NCBI GenBank assembly: GCA_039707655.1
Contig: CM077668.1
Coordinates: forward strand, 398,687,630-398,751,629
DNA: 64,000 nucleotides
DNA from: Elymus sibiricus
Taxonomy: Eukaryota; Streptophyta; Magnoliopsida; Poales; Poaceae
Direction of reading: 5' to 3'
Shown: positions 24,250 to 35,051 of the stretch, in pieces
Layout of the letters: the number at the start of each line of letters is the position of its first letter
Numbering within the stretch: the stretch's first letter is position 1
The notes under the pieces: generated by a model
Database searches by the model: none
The model's input: only the letters and a program-made list of their open reading frames with translations
What the model was told of the DNA's origin: nothing
Translations under genes and position numbers: made by a program

Positions 24250-26348
24250 TGTAAGAGATATGCCCTAGAGGCAATAATAAATGTTATTGATTATCTCCCT
24301 ATTCATAATTAGGTTTATGTTCCATGCTATAACTGCTATGGTTCTTGAGTCTGCAATAACCACGAGGCTCAGAGGAAGACTCATATGCACGTGTGGAATA
24401 ATAAACGGTAAAATGTATTCCTAGTCTGGCCTCTAAGACTAGCTCAAGTGTTGCATGATGGTTCTGTTTTCCTGATCATGGGCATGTCTATGCCGGCAAC
24501 TTTGAGGGCACAATGTTAGTAGAACACTTGTGTTGAATCGACCCGATTGATGTTATGCTATGAGATTCATTCGTCATAAGTTAATGGTTAATAACACAGA
24601 GAAGTTAATGTTTGCATAATTCCTTAGACCATGAGAGTGTCGAGTTTCTTCATGCTTGCTTCATGAACTTTAGGGTTTGTTAAACGTCATCCGTAAATGG
24701 GTGGCTATTACGGCGGCTTACGGGTTCATGGAAAAGTATGTTAAGTAACTTGATAGCTCAAGATTGGGATTTGCTCCTCCGACGATGGAGAGATATCTCT
24801 GGGCCCTCTCGGTGTTACGGTATCCATCATCGTCTGGCCAGACACAAGTATGATTTGATCACAGGGATACCGGAACACAGAAACGAGAAAAGAGAACAAA
24901 AACCGGCAACGAGGTAACTGGCATTGTGGACAAGTGTTGATCCACGAGGATGCCGATGTTTCTCACCTCGGGTATTTGTAACATATCGCGAAGCAACAGG
25001 AATAGCACACGGCAACTGGAGGTTCACTCGAATATTCATTCGTGTGGGTATAGGGATCAATATGGGTGTCCACGGCTCCGATGTTGATCATTGATCGGAA
25101 GGGGTTCCGGGTCATGTCTATGCTTCACCGAACCTATAGGGTCACACGCTTAAGGGTCATCTATCTGCTGAATACTAGATAGGGAGTCTGAGAGAAAATC
25201 ACCGAAAAAGTTTTCGGACACCGGAAAAGTTTCGGACACCGGAAAAGTTCCGCAGAGAGAACACCGGAACAGTTTCGGTAAAACTGAAAAGTTGTTTCAG
25301 GGGATACCATAAAGTCAAATTGGTTTTGGCACATGCCTCATAATTCTTGGAGGGTGCCAGAATCATTCTGGAAACTTTCTGGAATTTTCCGGGATGAAAA
25401 CCGGAAATGTTCCGGAGCTGCCGAAACCGCTTCAGATGCTTTTCGCAGATGAAAATCACTAAACCGGAATTGTTCCGGATCGCATTGAAAATTATTTTAG
25501 TGGGTACTGGAAATGTTCTAAGCCCACATAAATATTTTCAGTTCGACCGGACGCTGAAAAATGTCGTCATGAATAGTGAAAGTGCTTTTTGGGATATTTA
25601 TGGAAAAGTCACCTTTTGGGATATTTTCCCAAAAGGTTTCTAGAAGGCTTGGGGGCCAAGAAACCCTACCCCTTGGATTTCCTATAAATAGAGATGGAGG
25701 GGCTGCCTCCACACTCACTCCTTCTCACATACAAGTGCCATGACATTTCTGGCTTCTCTCTCCCTCCCAGCGAAATAGTTTCGTAGAGCCGAAAGGCTGT
25801 CTGGGTTCCGGTGGGAACTAGTTCTGGACGGCGAAGCCCTGCCGGATAGATGACACCGTATGTGTGCAACCCCGTAGAGAGGTCGTAGGTTCGATATTTT
25901 TGCCCGAGGGGCTGTTCGAGGGTCCTCCCGAAGGGCTGTCCGAGTTTCTGTCCGAGTTTCGGGGGTCCTCCCGAAGGGCTGTCCGTGAGGCCTCCCGGAG
26001 GGCTGTCCGAGGATCCGTCCGGTGGGACTATCCGAAAGATTGTCCAGAGGCCTCCCGGAGGGCTGTCCGAGGATCCGTCCGGTGGGACTATCCGAGGGAC
26101 TATCCCGAGGCCTCTCGAAGGGCTGCCCGGAGATTCGTCCGGTGAGCTGACGAGGGAGTACATCCTCGCGGTTGGGAGGTTGTAAAATCCTAGCTGCGGG
26201 GATCTGCACCGCCGATCGTCATCAACTCTACTTCCGCTGCGCTACGAGTCGGTAACGAAAAAGATCAAAACTTGTATGCAGTCTTCATAGTGGTCCTGGG
26301 CTGGTGCGTAGGTCGGAATTTTTTTGTTTTCTACTGCGTTACCCTACA
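24250..26348 (+). repeat. Element Y 3' LTR (2099 bp)
   Basis: Same length as the 5' LTR, ending TTACCCTACA followed by the AGACA target copy. TATA box at 25683-25690; 60-bp repeats at 25989-26145. Confidence 0.93.
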
Positions 26349-27096
26349 AGACATACATCAAGTGTTCTCAAATCTGAAATATTCAATCCGACAATAACGA
26401 AACCTCAAAGGGAAAGATTCAATTCATCACAAGAAGATATAGAGGGAAGAACACCATATGATCCAACTATATTTACAAAGCTCGCGATACATCAAGATCG
26501 TGCCAAATAAAAACACGAGAGAGAGAGATCAAACACATAGATACTAGTACATACCCTCAGCCCCGAGGGTGAACTACTCCCTCCTCGTCATGGAGACCGC
26601 CGGGATGATGAAGATGGCCTCCGGTGATGATTCCCCCCCTTCGGCAGGGTGTCGGAATAGGGCTCCATATGGTATTTCTTTGGTACAGTGCTGTGCGGCG
26701 GCGGCGGCGAAGTTCTAGGTTTATTTCTGGGGGTTTCTCTATTTATAGGATTTTTCAGCGTTGGAATCACGCGAAAAGGAGCTACGAGGGCCCCACAAGG
26801 CAGCACCACACGACCCCCCCCCCCAGGCCGCGCCGTGGTGCCTTGTGAGCACCTCATGAGGCTTCTGGTCCTTCCATGAAGCTTTGGGGGTCTCTTTTGG
26901 TCCAAAAAAATCATCAAAAAGTTTTGTCCAATTCCGAGAACTTTTATTTCTGCACAAAAAAACAACACCACGGTAGTTCTGCTGAAAACAGCGTCAGTCC
27001 GGGTTAGTTCTAATCAAATCATACCAAAACCATATAGAATTGTTATAAATATGGCATGAATACTTCATAAATTATAGATATGTTGGAGACGTATCA

Positions 27097-27110
27097 GCAT
27101 CCCCAAGCTT
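27097..27110 (-). other. Element X polypurine tract
   Basis: Minus strand AAGCTTGGGGATGC directly precedes the 3' LTR start TGATACGTCTCC. The same tract precedes the element Z LTR (39717-39730). Confidence 0.7.
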
Positions 27111-28570
27111 AATTCCTGCTCGTCCTCGAGTAGGTAAATGATAAAAGAAATAATTTATGAAGTGTGAATGCTAGCATAGTGCATAAGTTTGATCAATGAT
27201 AATTCCAAACACTTTTTCTAGCATAATTATATATCATAAACAGTAGCTCATCTCATAAAACTTCTCATGATCAAGTAGCAAGCTATTCACATGTTAAAGT
27301 ATAGACCATAAACTTTCTTGAAAACTAACAAACTATGTTTTCAGCCATCAAACAATTGCAATTCATCTTATTTTCAGGAAGGGTCTATGTAAGAGCTTTG
27401 ATTTAGCAAATTCCACATACTCAACTATCATATAGTCTTCCATGATTGCTGACACTCAAAGCATATTTTTAGAACAAATCGTTTCAGTCAAACACATAGG
27501 AAAATAGGGGCTTAATGTTTTGCCTCCCAACTTATTTATCTCAGGGATAATGTCAACAATAATAACTCATGATCACCTATATTCAACGGGATATATATGC
27601 CTAGATCAATCCCCACCACATGATGCTTGCCAAGAGAGAAAATAAAAACGGAATAGAGAAGAACACTATTGACTCTTGCATAAAAGTAAATACATAAAGT
27701 AAAAGATAGGCCCTTCGCAGAGGGAAGCAGAGGTTGTCATGCGCTCTTGTTTTTGGATGTGCAAGCTCTTAATGTAAAGGAACATCACTTTATATTGCCC
27801 CTTGTGATAGCGACCTTTATTATGCAGTCTGTTGCTTTTATTACTCCACCATCACAAGATCGTACAAAGCTTATTTTCCCTTACAATAAAAGTTCATACA
27901 TGTTTAGGAGCAAATTTTATTGCTTTGCACCGATGACAACTTACTTGAAGGATCTTATTCAATCCGTAGGTAGATATAGTGGACTCTCATGACATGAAAC
28001 TGGTTTTAAGGGTTTTTGGATGCACAAGTAGTATCTCTACTTAGTGCAGAATTTTGGCTAGCAAAAGATAGGGGGCAAGCACCACATGTTAGAGGATCCA
28101 AAACAATATAACTTCTATGTGAATATAAGCAAACATAACCCATTACGTTGTCTTCCTTGTCCAACATCAACTACTTGATCAAGGTTGAAAATAATTAATG
28201 GGGATAGTATATTTATATGTGAAATCTCTCTTCCTTCAATATTCTTTCATGAATTGTTCAAGTGACCAATGCTATGTTTGCTAACTTTCAATAAATTTTA
28301 CCACTTATACTTCTTATTTGTGAAGTCACTACTCCCCATGGGACAAGCATATGAAGCACATATAATTTCAAATTTATGATATTCAATTCATTCAACAATT
28401 CACTCTAAGGATATAAATGAAGCACGAGAGCAAATGACAAACTACTCCAAAAGATATAAGTGAAGAACAAAAAGTAGTTAAGTGAATGGGTAAATATGTG
28501 AAGACTCTCTCTCAATAAAGATTTCAGATCCAAGTATTTTATTCAAACAACAAACAAAATGAAAATAAAA
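27111..28570 (-). other. Element X interior without a gene
   Basis: AT-rich DNA with no ORF above about 80 codons and no recognised motif. A block around 27700 (GGCCCTTCGCAGAGGGAAGC) is shared with element Z at 40110, showing common ancestry of the two interiors. Confidence 0.55.
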
Positions 28571-30020
28571 GGACACTCCAAGAATAGCACATATCATGTG
28601 AACAAGTAAAAACTTAGGCTAACCGATAGGTGTCGATGAAGAAAGGTGGGATGCCCACCGGGGTATCCCCAAGCTTAGTAGCTTGAGACTTCTTGGAATG
28701 TTAACTTGGGGTGCCTTGGGCATCCCCAAGCTTGAGCTCTTGTGTCTCCTTAATTCCTCTCATATCATGGCTTCTCCTAAATCTTAAAAACTTCATCCAC
28801 ACAAGACTCAACAAGAACTCGTGAGATAAGTTAGTATAAATCAACTCAAAACCTTAACATTCTATACTGTAGCAAATCACTAAAATTATAATTAAACATT
28901 GCATACTAAATGCCTCTGCATATTTAATACTCCTATCCTCAAATAGAATCATTAAACAAGCAAACATATGCAAACAATGCAACCATAACCGAAATCTGCC
29001 AAAACAGAACAGTCTGTAAAGGGGGATTTAATATTCAAACTTCCCTAACTCCAAAAATTCTGAAAATTTTCCAAGTGACAGGGAACTCATGCATGCTTAC
29101 TATGTAAATCTTTCAGATTTTATCATGTTCTGACTATTCAGGAATATTCTGGACATAACAGAAAACTTTCTGTTTTCAAACAGTAACACATGAACTTGCA
29201 AACTGAGCATGGTAAAGGCTATAATTGGCATTTTATTGAACTAAAAGATACAAAACATGATTATTTATAACACCAAGCAAATATCAACAGAATAAAATGA
29301 CGCTCCAAGCAAAACCCATATTATGTGACGAATAAAAATATAGCTCCAAGTGAGGTTACCGATAGTGTTGAAGACGAAAGAGGGGGTGCCTTCCGGGGCA
29401 TCCCCAAGCTTAGACGCTTGAGTCTTCCTTGAGTATTACCTTGGGGTGCCTTTGGCATCCCCAAGCTTAGGGTCTTGCCACTCCTTATTCTCCTCATATC
29501 CATATCTCACCCAAACCTTGAAAACTTCAGTGACACAAAACTTAACGGAACTTTTGAGATAGGTTAGTATGATAAAAATAAATCATCCACTTAGGTACTG
29601 TCAATACAATATTCATAATTGTTCTCACATAATTCCTACTATATTCTATCATTTCCACAATTTATATTACTCAATATAAGCTATGGAAACACTAAAACAA
29701 GCAAACTATGCACCGAAAATAGAATCTGTCAAAAACAGAACATCATGTAGTGAGTGATTTAAAAACCATACTTCTGTACCTACAAAAAATCTGAAAATTA
29801 GGAAAACGTAAAAAAAAATTAACCAAATACTGTGTAAAAATTTCAGAATTTTCTCACGCTCCAGTACAGAATAGAAATTCCAGCACTGGACGCAAAAGTT
29901 TCTGTTTTTGCACAGAATCAAATCAACAAGCATCCACACTATCCCAAAGGCTTTACTTGGCACATTATTGAAAGAAAACATATAAAACATGATTACTACA
30001 GTAGCTTAATCATGTGGACA
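28571..30020 (-). repeat. ~728-bp tandem duplication in element X
   Basis: Units of about 28571-29298 and 29299-30020 share a paired CATCCCCAAGCTT block (28664 and 28721; 29399 and 29456), an AAAACTTCA..GAGATA block, and a CTGAAAATT..TTTCAG..CTGTTTT block. A third diverged copy is in element Z (45110-45830). The CATCCCCAAGCTT words match the element's own PPT. Confidence 0.8.
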
Positions 30021-30072
30021 CAGAAAAACAGTAGGTACAAATATTGTGTTGTTTCCCAACAAGCGCTTTTCT

Positions 30073-31392
30073 TTAATGCCTTTTAGCTAGGCATGATGAT
30101 TTCAATGATGCTCGCATAAAAGTAAAGAATTGAAACACAAAGAGAGCATCATGAAGCATATGACTAGCACATTTAAGCCTAACCCACTTCCTATGCATAG
30201 GGATTTTGTGAGCAAATAGTTTATGGGAGCAAGAATCAACTAGCATAGGAAGGCAAAACAAGCATAACTTCAAAACTTTCAACACATAGAGAGGAAACTT
30301 GATATTATTGCAACACCTACAAGCATATGATCCTCTCTCATAATAATTTTCAGTAGCATCATGAAGAAATTCAACAATATATCCATCACACAAAGCATTC
30401 TTGTCATGATACATAAGCATAGAATTTTTATTACTCTCCACACAAGAAATTTTCTTCTCATTCATAATAGTGGGAGTATCGTATGAAACTCGAATACTAT
30501 AAATTGTTTCCAGATTAAAAGAGTGATGTCCAGTAAAAGGATTTTCATAATTATAACAAGTATTATAATAATAATCATCACTATTTTTCATAACATAAGT
30601 ATCATCACAATAATCATCATAGATAGGAGGCATGTCATCATCATAATAAATTTGCTCATCAAAAGTAGGGGGAATAAAAAGATCATTTTCATTAAGCATA
30701 GCATCCCCAAGCTTAGGGCAAACATTATTTGCAGAAAATAAATTCTCAAACATATCATTCCAATTAAACATAGCATCCTCAAGCTTATTGGTTTGCATAT
30801 CATTAGCATTATCACTATTATCATCAATAGTATGAATAGCACCAATAGTATAACAATTATTATCATATTCCTCCAAGTTGGTGCCATAAATATTTTCAAG
30901 ATCATAAGAAGTATCATTATCTTCCCAATCATAATCATCACAACAAGTAATAGGCATAACAAAATCATCATCAAGTGTATCATCTTCCACAATTATTTTT
31001 GATTCATTCTCATGAGGTACAACAACAATAGGAGCAACATTAGTTGGGAGAGATACCTCTTTACCTCTACTTTTCCTTCTTTTCTTTTTCTTTACCACAT
31101 TATGTGTGGGTTTATTTAATTTTTTCGAGCTTCTTATTGAAGAGATTGGTTGGATAGGAAGCTCCTCCTTGTTACCTGTTTCATCATGAGAGAAAATAGG
31201 AGGGAAAGGGGGAATCTTTACCCTTCCATTAGTATTTCTTTTATATTCTATTTGTTTTCCTATTTTTCTATAGTTGGCTATATAAGCATTCTCATTGCAA
31301 TTTACCACACAAAGCATATAGATTTCCTCTAAATTATTTTCAATGTCTTTTGTGAGAATGAATACTTCAAACCAACTATTTTTATGTGTCAA
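30073..31392 (-). pseudogene. Element X reading frame, acidic C-terminal part
   Basis: 439 codons, in the same frame as 31393-31872 and directly after its TAA; the first codon is TTG, so this is a continuation, not a new gene. A lysine/arginine run KKKKRRK lies at about residues 101-107, which could be a nuclear or RNA-binding signal. Residues 130-290 are rich in Asp, Asn, Tyr and Ile, encoded by ATA/ATC/ATG-type triplets. The C-terminal third has a cysteine cluster (CRCC). I recognise no enzyme. With the first part it makes about 599 codons broken by one stop. Function unknown; a Gag-like or accessory protein of non-autonomous Triticeae elements is the most I would infer. Confidence 0.6.
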
Positions 31393-31872
31393 TTATTCAC
31401 ACCCCAAAAATAAACAAAGTTCATTATAAAGTTCAAGGGTGATCAAGTTATTGCAATATTTGGACATGATTCGATCATGAAAAAGTATGCATTGAAAATT
31501 AAGATGACCAATGTTATTGCAAAGTTCACAAGTAATGGGATGAAGAGAGCATAATTTCATAGCAAATTTATCTATCACCTTAAGCCACCAATTGATTTTA
31601 TCATTTTTATGCTTCTTACAAAATATATCATCTCTATAAGGCATGTCTTCACAAATTTTATTCACTCCACAAAAATTGACATGCTTATAAGAAACTTTTT
31701 TATCATGACTAGTGCAATCATCATTAACATTATGGATATTCAAAGAATTCATACTAACAACATTGCAATCATGCTCATCATTCAAAGGACTCACATTAAA
31801 CATTTTATTAAATTCTTCTTCTAACAATTGAGCACAATTATCGGAATCCTTATTTTTCAAGAAAGACATCAT
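31393..31872 (-). pseudogene. Element X reading frame, zinc-knuckle N-terminal part
   Basis: 159 codons from an ATG about 130 nt after the PBS. It holds a CCHC zinc knuckle at residues 115-128 (CELCNNIGHLNFQC), the nucleocapsid spacing C-X2-C-X4-H-X4-C. No gag capsid core of the type found in Athila or Z is visible before it. The frame ends in TAA (31393-31395) and continues in phase for another 439 codons. The position just after the PBS and the knuckle suggest a role in RNA packaging; that is inference. The stop may be a point mutation or a readthrough site. Confidence 0.6.
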
Positions 31873-32003
31873 ATAGATGAAGCATGTGAGGCAACCTCAA
31901 TTCCATTTTTTTTGTAGTTTTCTTTTATAAACCAAACTAGTGATAAAACAAGAAACTAAAAGATTCGATTGCAAGATCTAAAGATATACCTTCAAGCACT
32001 CAC

Positions 32004-32022
32004 CTCCCCGGCAACGGCGCCA
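32004..32022 (-). other. Element X primer-binding site
   Basis: Minus strand TGGCGCCGTTGCCGGGGAG, 10 nt from the 5' LTR end. Athila-type; differs from Athila-1 by a few central bases. Confidence 0.8.
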
Positions 32023-33094
32023 GAAAAGAGCTTGATGTCTACTACGCAACTTTTATTCTTGTAGACGTTGTTGGGCCTCCAAGTGCAGAGTTTTGTAGGA
32101 CAGTAGCAAATTTCCCTTAAGTGGATGACCTAAGGTTTATCAATCTGTGGGAGGCGTAGGATGAAGATGGTCTCTCTCAAACAACCCTGCAATCAAATAC
32201 AAGAAATCTCTTGTGTCCCCAACACACCCAATACAATGGTAAATTGTATAGGTGCACTAGTTCAGTGAAGAGATGGTGATACAAGTGTAGTATGGATAGT
32301 AGATATAGGTTTTTATAATCTGAAAAATAAAAAAACAGCAAGGTAGCAAGTGATAAAATGGAGCACAAACGGTATTGCAATGCTTGAAAACAAGGCCTAG
32401 GATTCATACTTTCACTAGTGCAATCTCTCAACAGTGCTAACATAATTGAATCATATAACAATCCCTCAACGTGCGACAAAGTATCACTCCAGAGATCCTA
32501 TTAGCGGAGAACATAAGAAGAAATTGTTGTAGGGTACAAAACCACGTCAAAGTTATCCTTTCCGATCAATCTATTGAGCCATCCCTATAAGTGTCACAAA
32601 CGGCCCTAGAGTTCGTACTAAAATAACACCATATCATACGCATCAACACCCCCCTAATGTCACCTAGATACTCCAATGTCACCACAAGTATCCGTGATTT
32701 GATTATTCGATATGCATCAAACAACTTCAGATTCATAATATTCAATCCACACAAAGAACTTCAAAGAGTACCCCAAAGTTTCTTATCAGAGAAAAGATAA
32801 TGAAAACGTGCAACCAACCCCTATGCCTAGATCACCCCAAGGTCACGGGAATCCGCGAGTTGATTACCAAAACATACATCAAGTGAATCAATAGAATACC
32901 CCATTGTCACCACGGGTATCCACATGCAAGACATACATCAATTGTTCTCAAATCTGAAATATTCAATCCGACAATAACGAAACCTCAAAGGGAAAGATTC
33001 AATTCATCACAAGAAGATAGAGAGGGAAGAACACCATATGATCCAACTATATTAACAAAGCTCGCGATACATCAAGATCGTGCCAAATCAAGAA

Positions 33095-33098
<4 letters not shown>

Positions 33099-33126
<28 letters not shown>
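33099..33126. repeat. (GA)n microsatellite
   Basis: About 14 GA units in the X 5' LTR. The 3' LTR copy near 26517 has only about 6, explaining most of the LTR length difference. Confidence 0.9.
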
Positions 33127-33129
<3 letters not shown>

Positions 33130-33337
33130 AATCACATAGCTACTAGTACATACCCTCAGCCCCGAGGGTGAACTACTCCCTCCTCGTCATGGAGACCGCC
33201 GGGATGATGAAGATGGCCTCCGGTGATGATTCCCCCCTCTGACAGGGTGCCGGAACAGGGCTCCAGAAGGTATTTATTTGGTACAGAGGCGTGCGGCGGC
33301 GGCGTCAAAGTTCTTGGTTTATTTCTGGGGGTTTCTC

Positions 33338-33345
33338 TATTTATA
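33338..33345 (-). promoter_or_regulatory. TATA box of the element X 5' LTR
   Basis: Minus strand CCTATAAATAGAG. Same in the 3' LTR at 26740-26747. Confidence 0.65.
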
Positions 33346-33692
33346 GGATTTTTCAGCGTTGGAATCACGCGAAAAGGCGCTACGAGGGCCCCACAAGGCA
33401 GCACCACATGACAACCCCCCAGGCCGCGCCGTGGTGCCTTGTGAACACCTTGTGAGTCTTCTGGTCCTTCCACGAAGCTTTAGGGGTCTCTTTTGGTCCA
33501 AAAAAATCATCAAAAAGTTTCATCCAATTCCGAGAACTTTTATTTCTGCACAAAAAAACAACACCACGGTAGTTCTGCTGAAAACAGCGTCAGTCCGGGT
33601 TAGTTCTTATCAAATCATACCAAAACCATATAGAATTGTTATAAATATGGCAAGAATACTTCATAAATTATAGATACGTTGGAGACGTATCA

Positions 33693-34945
33693 GCCACCCA
33701 GGTGCCCATGAGGCACCAGGGCACGCCACCCCCCCAGGCGCGCCGTGGTGGCTTGTGGGGCCTGTGGCCAGCCTCCGGTGCCCATTTTCTGGTATATAAG
33801 CCCATTTGCCCTAGAAAAAAATAAGGAGAAGACTTTCGGGATGGAGCGCCGCCATCTCGAGGCGGAACTTGGGCAGGAGCACTTTTGCTCTTCGGCGGAG
33901 CGATTCCGCCGGGGATACTTCCCTCCGGGAGGGGGAAATCGAAGCCATCGTCATCACCAACGATCCTCTCATCATGGAAGGACCAATCTTCATCAACATC
34001 TTCACAAGCACCATCTCATCTCAAACCCTAGTTCATCTCTTGAATTCAATATTTGTCTCAAAACCTCAGATTGGTACATGTGGGTTGCTAGTAGTGTTGA
34101 TTACATCTTGTAGTTGATGCTAGTTGGTTTATTTGGTGGAAGATTATATGTTCAGATCCATTATGCTATTCAATACCCCTATGATCTTGAACATGAACAT
34201 GATTTGTGAGTAGTTACTTTTGTTCTTGAGGACATGGGATAAGTCTTGTCATAAGTAATCTTGTGAATTTGGTATTCGTTAGATATTTTGATGATCTGTA
34301 TGTTGTTGATTCTCTTAGTGGTTTCATGTGAATGTCGACTACATGATACTTCACCATCTTTGGGCCTAAGTAAATGCATTTTGGAGTAGTAATTAGATGA
34401 TGGGTTGCTAGAGTGACAGAAGCTTAAACCCTAGTTTATCCGCTATTCCGTAAGGGGCTGATTTGGATCCATATGTTTAATGCTATGGTTAGATTTATCT
34501 TAATTCTTCTTTCGTAGTTGTGGATGCTTGCGAGAGGGGTTAATCATAAGTGGGAGGCTTGTTCAAGTAAGAACATCACCCAATCACCGGTCCACCCACA
34601 TATCAAATTATCAAAGTAGCGAATGTGAATCAAACAAACATGATGAAAGTGACTAGATGAAATTCCCATGTGTCCTCGAGAACGTTTAGCTTATTATAAG
34701 AGATCGTTCCGGCTTGTCCTTTGCAACAAAAGGATTGGGCTACCTTGCTGCACCTTAGTTACTATTGCTACTTTTCACTTGTTACAAATTATCTTGCTAT
34801 CAAACTACTTGTTACCGATAATTTCAGTGCTTGCAGAAAATACCTTGCTGAAAACCTCTTGTCATTTCCTTCTGCTCCTCGTTGGGTTCGACACTCTTAC
34901 TTATCGAAAGGACTACGATTGATCCCCTATACTTGTGGGTCATCA
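33693..34945 (+). repeat. Athila-2 5' LTR, second piece
   Basis: Resumes with the second GCCAC copy and ends GTGGGTCATCA. With the first piece and one TSD copy it totals 1519 bp, exactly the Athila-1 LTR. TATA box TATATAA at 33793-33799; the GC-rich foldback at about 33693-33762 adjoins the X insertion point. An open frame here (33745-34113) is LTR leader, not a conserved gene. Confidence 0.92.
33793..33799 (+). promoter_or_regulatory. TATA box of the Athila-2 LTR
   Basis: GGTATATAAG, identical to the Athila-1 LTR box. Confidence 0.6.
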
Positions 34946-34957
34946 ACACTCTTTTCT

Positions 34958-34976
34958 AGTGCCTTTGCCAAGGATT
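34958..34976 (+). other. Athila-2 primer-binding site, decayed
   Basis: TAGTGCCTTTGCCAAGGAT corresponds to TGGCGCCTTTGCCGGGGAG of Athila-1. Differences are mostly G-to-A or C-to-T transitions, as expected from deamination of methylated DNA. Confidence 0.7.
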
Positions 34977-35051
34977 GAAGCGCCTTTGGTGATTGGAATT
35001 TGGTAAGGAAACATTTATTTTACGTGCTGAAATTTATTGTCACTTGTCACT

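Larger units (their letters stand above)
16835..26348 (+). mobile_element. Element Y: Ty1/copia retrotransposon with decayed interior
   Basis: 9514 bp flanked by AGACA on both sides (16830-16834 and 26349-26353). The two LTRs are exactly 2099 bp each. A PBS (18935-18948) and a PPT (24237-24249) are in place. The LTR start TGTAGGAGATATGCC (TGTAAGAG in the 3' copy) resembles BARE/Angela/Maximus-type elements; exact family not assigned. The interior is 5.3 kb without a long ORF, only remnants of copia pol. By eye the LTRs differ at about 30 positions (~1.5%), so the insertion is fairly young. Confidence 0.9.
11785..27096 (-). repeat. Element X 3' LTR, split by S1 and Y
   Basis: Pieces are 11785-11911, 16057-16834 and 26349-27096, totalling about 1643 bp after removal of insertions and TSD copies. 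It matches the 5' LTR at 32033-33692 (1660 bp), which differs mainly by a longer GA microsatellite. A TATA box equivalent (minus strand TATAAATA) lies at 26740-26747 and a GC foldback at about 26789-26850. Confidence 0.9.
11785..33692 (-). mobile_element. Element X: non-autonomous Athila-like retrotransposon
   Basis: It is flanked by GCCAC on both sides (11780-11784 and 33693-33697). Minus-strand order is 5' LTR (32033-33692), PBS, zinc-knuckle reading frame (30073-31872), duplicated non-coding DNA, PPT (27097-27110) and 3' LTR (11785-27096). Without the nested S1 and Y insertions it is about 8.2 kb. No protease, RT, RNase H or integrase is recognisable. The PBS and PPT layout suggests it uses enzymes of an autonomous Athila element in trans. 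I cannot assign a family name. Confidence 0.88.
32033..33692 (-). repeat. Element X 5' LTR (1660 bp)
   Basis: Minus strand from TGATACGTCTCC at 33692 to TAGACATCA at 32033. It carries an uninterrupted version of the S1 target (near 32156) and of the Y target (near 32930). TATAAATA on the minus strand at 33338-33345; GC-rich foldback at 33387-33446. Confidence 0.92.

Noticed and set aside
30520..31010. Plus-strand Ile/Met-rich frames and minus-strand hydrophobic frame (30588-30992)
   Set aside because: Shadows of the Asp/Asn/Tyr-rich codons of the element X frame in other phases.
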